From: MSPOR6 sp964652195
GTDB lineage: Bacteria > Poribacteria > WGA-4E > WGA-3G
NCBI GenBank assembly: GCA_964652195.1
Contig: CAZZBB010000106.1
Location: forward strand, 67,930-131,929
DNA: 64,000 nt
Direction of reading: 5' to 3'
The notes beneath the pieces are model-generated. The model had not been told where the DNA came from. It did no database searches and was given only the letters and a program-made list of their open reading frames with translations. Position numbers and translations under genes: made by a program. Shown here one piece after another: positions 57,067 through 64,000 of the stretch (the first letter of the stretch is position 1; the number at the start of each line of letters is the position of its first letter).

Positions 57067-57891
57067 TTATTCCTTAAAAGAAGCAGTAATTCGTGGTATA
57101 CTTTCTTCACAAGCAAATCGTTCAATGCTGGAAGCGCCTACAAACCCTACGGTATCGGTATTATCATTGATATACTTCGCTTCTGGAGCTTTTGAGATTG
57201 GACCTCCATGTGCCATACAAATAACATCTGGATTCTGTGCTTGTGCTGCATCACATATTTCCTGTACACGTGCAGCTGCATCTTCAAGTGTGAAAGCGGT
57301 TTCTGCTCCAATTGTTCCGCCGATTGTCGTTCCCATATGAGCGATTATTACATCAGCACCAACTTTTGCCATATTCTCCGATTCTTCAGGATTAAAGACA
57401 TATACTATGGTGAATAAATCCATATCATGAGCAATACCAATCGTTTCAACTTCCTTATAGAAACCCATACCAGTTTCTTCAAGAGTAATACGAAATGTAC
57501 CATCAATAACACCTACTGTAGGAAAGTTATTTACACCGTCAAACCCCACATCTCTAACTTGTTTCAAGAAGTTGCTCATACGACGCGTTGGGTCGGTTCC
57601 ATTTACACCAGCGATAACTGGTGTTTCGTTTACAACAGGTAACACCTCACGTTCACCCATCTCCATTACAATTGCATTTGCATCACCATAAGCAAGGAGT
57701 CCTGCACATGAACCAAAACCCGACATACGGTACCGTCCAGAATTATAAATAACAATTAGATCTGCCCCACCTTTTTCAGCGAATTTTGCAGTGATACCTG
57801 TTCCTGCACCTACAGCAAGCAGCGTATTTCCAGCATCTAATTCTGTCCGTAACCTTACTAACACCTCAGTTCTTGTATAATCTGGCATCAA
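57067..57891 (-). CDS. TIM-barrel protein, phosphoenolpyruvate hydrolase-like
   Basis: A 274-residue protein resembling the PEP hydrolase-like/TIM-barrel signal-transduction family (Pfam PF09370). Signatures are GAGTGITAKFAEKGGADLIVIYNSGRYRM, VIAGVNGTDP, GFDGVNNFPTVGVIDG, and the DVIIAHMGTTIGGTIGAE segment near residue 180. No signal peptide. It is the last gene in a leftward set with two sulfatases, a PhyH oxygenase and a Gfo/Idh oxidoreductase. The biochemical role is not established. Confidence 0.82.
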   Translation of the reverse strand: MMPDYTRTEVLVRLRTELDAGNTLLAVGAGTGITAKFAEKGGADLIVIYNSGRYRMSGFGSCAGLLAYGDANAIVMEMGEREVLPVVNETPVIAGVNGTDPTRRMSNFLKQVRDVGFDGVNNFPTVGVIDGTFRITLEETGMGFYKEVETIGIAHDMDLFTIVYVFNPEESENMAKVGADVIIAHMGTTIGGTIGAETAFTLEDAAARVQEICDAAQAQNPDVICMAHGGPISKAPEAKYINDNTDTVGFVGASSIERFACEESIPRITASFKE

Positions 57892-57945
57892 ATTGTCCTT
57901 TCATAAAATGGCATATAGATTAGTTAGAAAACATTATTATGCCTA

Positions 57946-59340
57946 TTATTCCTCGTCCTTAGATTTTGCTTGAAGTCGTGCAGCTTCTCCAGGATTACCT
58001 ATATGCATTGTGTTGTATGCTTGGTCAGAACTCTTAAACGGACCTATCCCTTTATGTCCGTGCCAATCCCCTTGATTCATAATTGGGTTTGGAAGACCAG
58101 TCTCTTCTTTCCGTTTTTCTATCCATCTGTGCATTCTGGTTTCAAGTACATTGACGATATCTGGATGTGAATCAGCCAGATTCTCATTCTCATCTGGATC
58201 TTGAATTAGATTATATAATTCAACGGGTGGTTTATAGTGGAAATCCGGTTCAAGTGCAACAATTAACTTCCATTCGGGAGTACGCCAACCGTGCTTACGC
58301 ATCCAAGTACATTCTGTGATGTAGAATTCACTCTCGTATGATGTGATCTCTCCATTAATTAGTGGTAGAAGACTATCTCCATCGAAATCTATATCTGTTT
58401 CAATATCAGCTAAATCAAGAAGTGTTGGAACAAGATCTTTATGCTGATTATAACCTGAGACCCGTTTACCAGCAGGAATTCGTCCAGGATATCTAATTAG
58501 TAAGGGCACGTGTAATGTGACATCATAAAGACCATGATGGTCAAACCAACATTCATGATCATATAGAGTTTCACCATGATCACCATTTATAACAACGATA
58601 GTTTCATCCATAACACCTTGGGTTTCAAGTGCGTTAAAGAGTGTTTGGATGCAAGCATCCATATAAGCAATGGCACCATCATATTGAGCAATTACATAGT
58701 CTTTATCCGTGATTCCTGCAGGCATCCAAGATGCAAAGTAGTCACAGAACGGTTTAAAAGACATCACTGGTTCCATAGAAGTATTACTCGGGTCACATTC
58801 ATCACCGTGATAGAACATCCGTTCATAAGGGGCAGGTGGTAAGTAAGGTGAATGTGGATCCATATGACGTAGGAATAGAAAGAAAGGTTTGTCATTCTGA
58901 GCTATCAACCGATCAAGTTCTGGAAGTGTTGTCTTATTAAGGTTTTCTGCTTTTGGACTACGTCCACTCTCGTCTGGTCCCCATCCAGAAAACTCAAGAT
59001 AAGTATCGAATCCGCGTCCACTTGGATTACCAAAACCTACACAAGTCGTATCATATCCTTCCTCACGAAGAATTTCAGGTAGTGTTTTAATTTCCTCTCT
59101 GAGAGGTCCTTTATGTCTTAGCGCGACAACCTGAGTACTGAAAGTATCCATACCCGTAAGCATAGATGCATAGGCACTTGTAGTAGGTATATGAACACTA
59201 TAAGTTCTTTCAAAGAGTGTCCCATCTTGTGCAAATCGATCAATGTGAGGGGTAGTATGTCTATGGTATCCGTAACAACTCATATGAGTTGCCAGAAGTG
59301 AATCAATACCCATCAAAATGATATTTGGTTTTTTTGCCAT
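57946..59340 (-). CDS. Sulfatase-family hydrolase lacking the FGly cysteine
   Basis: A 464-residue alkaline-phosphatase-superfamily protein. The sulfatase fold is clear: IILMGIDSLLATHMSCYGY at the N-terminus, VINGDHGETLYDHE with metal ligands around residue 250 and LYNLIQDPDENENLADSHP near the end. At the active site, however, the C/S-x-P-S-R motif is replaced by PTTSAYASMLTG (52-63). Aligned to the canonical motif before A-S, Thr53 stands at the Cys position and Tyr at the Arg. It may use Thr as nucleophile as phosphodiester-type relatives do. Its substrate is undefined. GGAG lies ahead of the ATG. Confidence 0.8.
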   Translation of the reverse strand: MAKKPNIILMGIDSLLATHMSCYGYHRHTTPHIDRFAQDGTLFERTYSVHIPTTSAYASMLTGMDTFSTQVVALRHKGPLREEIKTLPEILREEGYDTTCVGFGNPSGRGFDTYLEFSGWGPDESGRSPKAENLNKTTLPELDRLIAQNDKPFFLFLRHMDPHSPYLPPAPYERMFYHGDECDPSNTSMEPVMSFKPFCDYFASWMPAGITDKDYVIAQYDGAIAYMDACIQTLFNALETQGVMDETIVVINGDHGETLYDHECWFDHHGLYDVTLHVPLLIRYPGRIPAGKRVSGYNQHKDLVPTLLDLADIETDIDFDGDSLLPLINGEITSYESEFYITECTWMRKHGWRTPEWKLIVALEPDFHYKPPVELYNLIQDPDENENLADSHPDIVNVLETRMHRWIEKRKEETGLPNPIMNQGDWHGHKGIGPFKSSDQAYNTMHIGNPGEAARLQAKSKDEE

Positions 59341-59396
59341 ACTTCTTCTCTCCTTTTCTATCCAATATTTTCATCATTCAAGTAAATAATCACGAA

Positions 59397-60203
59397 TTAG
59401 TTTTCCCAATCTTTATGCCAAACCAGTGTATTCTGGTCATTATTGTCCAGAACATCTCCAACTGTAAGAGAACTAAAATAGGGTTCTGGTAGAATATTCT
59501 TCTTTCCATTAAAGGTACATCCATCTGGCATAAAACCACAAGTCATGGCTCTTCGATGTGAGAATGTCATATTTGCGCCTGCACCGTGAGCAACCAACCC
59601 ATTATGCCATACCATTGATCCGGCTGGACATGGTACTGATTGTGGTTTAAGCTTTTTCCATTCCGGATAGACATCAAACAGAGCACCTATGTTCTCTCCT
59701 ATTCCAACATTATCAAATCGAGCTGTCTTTTGAGTTCCTGGTAAATACCACATACAACCATTCTCAAGAGTTGCATCGTCTAATGCAACCCAGAAGGATA
59801 CTGCGTCTTGGGAGTCAAAAGACCAATAAGGTACATCAAGATGCCATGCTGTAGGATTACCGTTGGGAGGTTTAATTAATGCTTGATCGTGCCATATTCG
59901 CATTCCGTCCACACCTGCTAATAGTGTTGCCATTCGACCAATTTTTGGATCATGTACTAACTTACGCATTCCGGTATGTGAATCTGAAAGGCGTAAACAT
60001 TGAGTAAATACACGGGCATAAAAATTCTTTGGATCCAGTTGGTTTGTCATATGTTCAACTGAGCTGCCAAGTCGTTCCGTTACTGCTTCATCTGTACATC
60101 TTCGCCACTCAGTTAATTCGCTATCGTCCAAAAAATTCTCAATTACAAGAAATCCATTCTCTCTATAAAAGTCGATCTGTTCGGCAGTGAGTTCGTGCCG
60201 CAT
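59397..60203 (-). CDS. PhyH-like 2-oxoglutarate dioxygenase
   Basis: A 268-residue PhyH protein. Proximal ligands H121-x-D123 are in AWHLDVPYWSF, distal His and Arg in VWHNGLVAHGAGANMTFSHRRAMT. Length and sequence type are usual. GGAG lies before the ATG. Located between two sulfatase-family genes on the same strand, so joint action on a sulfated or ether-linked substrate is an inference. Possible extended -10 (GCTATAAT) 190 bp upstream. Confidence 0.87.
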   Translation of the reverse strand: MRHELTAEQIDFYRENGFLVIENFLDDSELTEWRRCTDEAVTERLGSSVEHMTNQLDPKNFYARVFTQCLRLSDSHTGMRKLVHDPKIGRMATLLAGVDGMRIWHDQALIKPPNGNPTAWHLDVPYWSFDSQDAVSFWVALDDATLENGCMWYLPGTQKTARFDNVGIGENIGALFDVYPEWKKLKPQSVPCPAGSMVWHNGLVAHGAGANMTFSHRRAMTCGFMPDGCTFNGKKNILPEPYFSSLTVGDVLDNNDQNTLVWHKDWEN

Positions 60204-60447
60204 CTACGCATTCTCCTTTAAAAATCTATCGGATAAATCTGACCCAATCCCATTCATCAGTATATAATTATCTTATCACTTTCAGTTGAAATAGACAAGA
60301 GAAAAGAGGGATTCAAATTGTATATGTTACACCTTAATCAAGTATGATGAAATTCCCAATAAAACCCAGATTACACTTGTATATTCTTGTAAGAATTATA
60401 GCTTAATTGATAAAATTAAAACTATCCGCAACACAGTAATGTTATTA

Positions 60448-61782
60448 TTATATATTTACAATCTCTGATGCCGGATAATGTTTATCACCAGGGGAAACAT
60501 CTGATGGGTCATTAAGTACTGCAGTAGCAGGTGGTATCATAATTTCAGCGTCAGATACTGGGTCGTTAGTTTCAGATCTCCACTGTTCCAATTTTCCGCG
60601 CATTTCAAGCAACACATCATTATATTCAGCTACTTCAGCAAGATTATGTGCTTCAGAGGAATCAAATACAACATCATACAGACGTTCAGATTCAACAGGT
60701 TGATCTGTCCAACCGTTTTCCATCATAAAAGTCTTACTGATACTATCATCACAGTTTGGCAACGCCCACTGTTTAGCATTGTCATATCGACGGATATATT
60801 TCCATCGTTTTGTACGGATTGCTCGTTGCGGTTCATAACAACAGTGATAATTTACCTCAGCATAGATAGCGTCTCTGATTTCCGACTCTTTACCGCGTAC
60901 AAGTGGTAAAACAGAATATCCTTGTAACCAGTCCGGTGGATCAATTTCCGCTAATTCACAGATAGTTGGGAACAGATCTATCTGACTGACTAATCCATCA
61001 ATAACTTTACCACCATCAAAACCACCTGGTCCACGTATAATTAGCATTACACCAATACCATGATCTGTGACGTTACATTTCATACGAGGGAAAGCAAGAC
61101 CGTGGTCGGTTGTACAGATTACCAGAGTGTTTTCTGTCAGACCGTTATTTTCTAAAGTATCAAATACTTTTCCCATCTTCCAATCCAATCTTCGAGCGGA
61201 ATCTATATATTCTGCCATATCTTGTCTTGTTTCAGGAATATCTGGAAAGGTTGGTGGTGGTTTCACATAGCGAGGATCAGTTTTCGGTTCACCATCTGGA
61301 GGTGGATCAAAACCTTTCGCTCTTCTGTGTGTTTCTCCAAAACCAATATCTAAGAAGAAAGGAGAATCATGTTTTTCATTCAGAAATGCACATGCACGTT
61401 CTTCAGCTCCTGACTTTCCATCTTCTTTTGATAAAATTCGTTGATAACCTGTATCCTCCACATTCCGGACGACATGCTGGAACCCAGCTAATGCAGTTTG
61501 ATAACCTGCCCTGTTTAATGTATGTGGTATAAGATGTTCTGGAACAGGTAAACTCCACCCTCGGTTTGCTAATCCTCCCATCCCACAACTATGTGCCCAC
61601 TGTCCTGTGAGAAGTGATGCACGGGAGGGGGAACAGGTTGGATTTGCACAGAATGCATACCTAAAGAGGACTCCTACTTCAGATAGTTTCTGAATGTTTG
61701 GCGTTGGAATGGCATGACCATACGGCTGCACATACCGACCGGTGTCATGAGAATGAATATAGATTATATTTGGTTTGTTCAT
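60448..61782 (-). CDS. Sulfatase, FGly-dependent (type I)
   Basis: A 444-residue sulfatase. C50-S-P-S-R54 forms the formylglycine motif in CANPTCSPSRASLLTG; metal-binding residues appear as HDTGR (12-16) and TTDHGLAFPRMK (~225). Typical C-terminal VVFDSSEAHNLAEVAEYND is present. No signal peptide. Substrate unknown; possibly a heparan-type N-sulfate or sugar sulfate, since the HDTGR group often contains N-sulfoglucosamine sulfohydrolase-like enzymes (an inference). Flanked by the Gfo/Idh gene upstream and PhyH downstream. Confidence 0.88.
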   Translation of the reverse strand: MNKPNIIYIHSHDTGRYVQPYGHAIPTPNIQKLSEVGVLFRYAFCANPTCSPSRASLLTGQWAHSCGMGGLANRGWSLPVPEHLIPHTLNRAGYQTALAGFQHVVRNVEDTGYQRILSKEDGKSGAEERACAFLNEKHDSPFFLDIGFGETHRRAKGFDPPPDGEPKTDPRYVKPPPTFPDIPETRQDMAEYIDSARRLDWKMGKVFDTLENNGLTENTLVICTTDHGLAFPRMKCNVTDHGIGVMLIIRGPGGFDGGKVIDGLVSQIDLFPTICELAEIDPPDWLQGYSVLPLVRGKESEIRDAIYAEVNYHCCYEPQRAIRTKRWKYIRRYDNAKQWALPNCDDSISKTFMMENGWTDQPVESERLYDVVFDSSEAHNLAEVAEYNDVLLEMRGKLEQWRSETNDPVSDAEIMIPPATAVLNDPSDVSPGDKHYPASEIVNI

Positions 61783-61881
61783 AATTCTTCCTAATTCGTA
61801 TTTAAGGTGATTAATCTAAGACAATTGAATCTATTATCTAACAGTATTGTTAACTTCGTTTAACCAGATATAATCGCAATA

Positions 61882-62925
61882 TTACTTCTGTGAGAATCTT
61901 GATGCATTAATCTCAGTTAATAGATTCATTGAATGAAGTGATTCTTCTTTGTTGTATTGTGGACACTGATGTAAGCCTGCAGCGATACATCTGTGGATTG
62001 CTTCTGCTTGATATATAAATCCATGTTGATTGGGGGAAGCAGTTGCCATCCGACTGGATGTAGGAATCGGATACTCGAAATGTTGAACAGGTGCGGGTGT
62101 ATTCGTTCCTCTGTATTGAGAGGGAACTCCATTGCTTGGTGGAATTCGAACGGATATTTTTGTTGGACAATGTGCTAGTCGTTCAAGTGTTATTCTACCT
62201 TCAGTTCCGATTAATTCTGTCACTTCCGGTAATTCACAGTTTTTCGGTGGAAAAGTAAGGATGGCACTCTTATCTTCACCATACTGTATTATGGCACCAC
62301 CAGTTTTTTGTCCTAACGCTGTTACTGCTGTAGGTTTGGAATCTGAACCAAAACCGAGTGGAGCTGCCTGAATGGCATAGATAGGATCGAAAAAATCTGA
62401 CTGGACTAAAAGTACTTCGCCTATACTACCTTCTTCAACTAATGATCTTGCGTGTTCTACAGCAGGAAAGAAACGTGTCCATACCCCATCCTGTAACATG
62501 ACATTTTTCTGGGCTGCAGCATTATACATTTTCTGTGCATCATCAATATTTTCAGCAAAGGGTTTCTCACATAGAACATGCTTCCCCGCATCAATTGCAA
62601 GAAGGGTGTGTTCTTTGTGGAGTATGGTGATTGTGCCAATATAGACGATATCCACATCATCTGCAGATACCATGTCAGTGTAATTGTCGTACGCAGAAGG
62701 TATGTCAAATTGCTCAGCAAACTTTCTGGATCTGGACAGATCTCGTGCTGCAACTGCTGTTACGCTTGCTCCTGGACAAGCATGTAGCGACATGACCCAT
62801 TGGGAAGATATTCTTCCTGCACCAAGTATACCCCATCGTAAAGGAAATGCTATATCTGCGGGATTTGTAAGACCTAAACGGATATCAAGAGGGATTGAAG
62901 ATGGGAACTCTGATCTTGGTTTCAT
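61882..62925 (-). CDS. Gfo/Idh/MocA-family oxidoreductase
   Basis: A 347-residue NAD(P)-dependent sugar-type oxidoreductase. The Rossmann motif is GILGAGRISSQW (~33-44) and the catalytic EKPFAEN (~120) holds the conserved Lys. A C-terminal alpha/beta domain completes the fold. It resembles dimeric dihydrodiol dehydrogenase-like members. It is the first gene of the leftward run of catabolic-type genes; a ~25-residue N-terminal tail precedes the Rossmann fold. Confidence 0.88.
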   Translation of the reverse strand: MKPRSEFPSSIPLDIRLGLTNPADIAFPLRWGILGAGRISSQWVMSLHACPGASVTAVAARDLSRSRKFAEQFDIPSAYDNYTDMVSADDVDIVYIGTITILHKEHTLLAIDAGKHVLCEKPFAENIDDAQKMYNAAAQKNVMLQDGVWTRFFPAVEHARSLVEEGSIGEVLLVQSDFFDPIYAIQAAPLGFGSDSKPTAVTALGQKTGGAIIQYGEDKSAILTFPPKNCELPEVTELIGTEGRITLERLAHCPTKISVRIPPSNGVPSQYRGTNTPAPVQHFEYPIPTSSRMATASPNQHGFIYQAEAIHRCIAAGLHQCPQYNKEESLHSMNLLTEINASRFSQK

Positions 62926-63158
62926 GTAGTATTAAGATAATTCTTCAGTATGAGAAATCAATAAAGTTGTCTATGTTACAATATATAGTCAAATATACAT
63001 TACTTCATTGAGGAAAGTATATCACAATACTCTAAACTTTACCAGAATCAGAATATCCAGTTCTGATAAGTGTATTTAAATACTGTACTTGAGGTATTAT
63101 ATAATCTTAGGTGTCAGAGGTATTCAATTGTTGATATTAGGTGATGTATATTCTTTAG

Positions 63159-63198
63159 ATATCAGATATGGCGTGAGAAGTCACGCCATATCTGATAT
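63159..63198. repeat. Perfect 18-bp inverted repeat upstream of the transposase
   Basis: ATATCAGATATGGCGTGA pairs without mismatch with TCACGCCATATCTGATAT around a GAAG loop. It lies 45 bp before the transposase start. No T-run follows. It may be part of the IS (end or internal control hairpin) or a terminator guarding against read-through. The 62926-63158 stretch shows no gene. Confidence 0.7.
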
Positions 63199-63243
63199 AC
63201 TTTACCTCAAAGTTTTAGTTTGTCATTATTCTTTGGAGGTAAA

Positions 63244-64000
63244 AATGACGAATGAAAATCATCGCCACTTAATAAATAAATTAGCAGAAGTTCCTGATAA
63301 ACGCAACCCCCGTGGAAAACGACATCCGTTATCAGCTATCTTAGGACTTTCCGTGGTCGCCTTGATGTGTGGATATCGCAGTTATAGTGCAATCGCAGAA
63401 TGGGGACGGACATACCCACCCCATTTTGCTATAGCACTTGGGGTCACTTATCCGAAGACGCCTTGTGCTTCAACACTCTATTATTGTTTCAGAGATTTAG
63501 ACGTTCTCGCTTTAGAAAAAACACTCAGTGAGTGGGCAACCGAAGTGTTTGCATCTATGTCTGAAGAAAATATGAATGCGGTAGCGATAGATGGAAAAAC
63601 TTTACGGGGAAGTCTCACTCAAGATGCTCAAATCACACATCTGTTATCTGTTGTGACACATCAACTCGGTATAACATTCACACAAAGACCCGTGTCTGAC
63701 AAAACAAATGAAATCCCTGTTGCTTCCTGCATCCTTGACGCATTTGATGTCGCCGGAAAAGTGGTGGCAACAGATGCGCTTCTGACACAACGCTCGTTCT
63801 GTCAAGACTTATGTGATGCGGATGCGGATTATGTGCAACCTATAAAAGAAAACCAATCCGATCTATTGGAAGATATTCGTTCCGTATTTGAGACCAAACA
63901 ATCGGACACCCCTACATCACACCCCACAAAAACATTTGAACAGATACATAAGGATCACGGCGCACATACAGATACTTATACCACTTTTGAAAAAGAGAAT
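63244..64000 (+). CDS. ISAs1-family transposase (partial, runs off the window)
   Basis: An open frame of 252 residues reaching the window end without a stop. It shows the DDE_Tnp_1-associated N-terminus (KRNPRGKRHPLSAILGLSVVALMCGYRSYSAIAEWG) and the catalytic core VAIDGKTLRGS, VATDALLTQRSFC and YVQPIKENQSDLLEDI, which fits the ISAs1/H-repeat group. GGAGGT precedes the ATG. Terminal repeats cannot be confirmed because the 3' end is outside. Confidence 0.88.

Noticed and set aside
1..64000. tRNA and rRNA genes
   Set aside because: No cloverleaf-like segment with a GTTCGA arm and CCA-type end, and no rRNA-like conserved stretch, was found by eye; a covariance-model search would settle this.

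Overview
This AT-rich window looks like part of a bacterial chromosome from an uncultured, Gram-negative-type lineage. Outer-membrane proteins, lipoproteins and a periplasmic or outer-surface WD40/BamA-like protein are all present. The many sulfatases and phytanoyl-CoA-dioxygenase-like (PhyH) oxygenases, an ECF sigma factor fused to a repeat domain, and abundant small palindromic repeats recall Candidatus Poribacteria. That assignment is an inference from gene style, not from a marker gene. I saw no rRNA, tRNA or CRISPR array.

Layout. 1-4.1 kb: the end-truncated sigma/BNR fusion, then sulfatase and mobA. 4.2-10.7 kb: a decaying accessory zone holding repeats, a Cys-rich membrane protein, a WD40 protein, a tandem gene pair with one broken copy, an internally deleted membrane glycosyltransferase and a gene remnant. 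10.7-15.8 kb: two ABC exporter half-transporters and a MacB-like permease. 16-23.1 kb: a type III-like restriction-modification locus (Res, a DUF2971-like protein, Mod). 24-28 kb: an acidic TPR protein, transketolase, a small c-type cytochrome and a thioredoxin-fold protein read through an in-frame TGA. 28-29.5 kb: PhyH and an unknown protein. 29.8-38.8 kb: two lipoproteins, a peptidase-MA/TolB/BamA-like protein, a UPF0182 membrane protein, a small DUF5069-like gene with a second in-frame TGA, and pheA. 38.9-48.7 kb: queG, a VIT/VWA protein, a methyltransferase, an enolase-superfamily enzyme, PhyH, a PorV-like protein and an MFS transporter. 48.8-54.3 kb: a UvrD-like helicase carrying a GIY-YIG domain, a small membrane protein, purQ and purL. 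54.7-56.5 kb: a type II (Tsp45I-like) restriction-modification pair. 57-62.9 kb: a leftward run of catabolic type (TIM-barrel protein, two sulfatases, PhyH, Gfo/Idh oxidoreductase). 63.2-64 kb: a truncated ISAs1-type transposase behind an 18-bp perfect hairpin.

The most notable result is two independent genes (26945-28021 and 37335-37580) in which an in-frame TGA sits where the family normally has Cys. In both, a stem-loop with a UGGA-type apical loop begins 19-20 nt after the TGA. I interpret both as selenoproteins with a shared SECIS architecture. TGA is used as an ordinary stop elsewhere in the window, so a general codon reassignment does not explain it. The second notable item is the GIY-YIG nuclease-like domain embedded between the motifs of a superfamily 1 helicase. 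Three clear sigma-70-type promoters, each TTGACA - 18 bp - TATAAT-like, help to fix gene starts.
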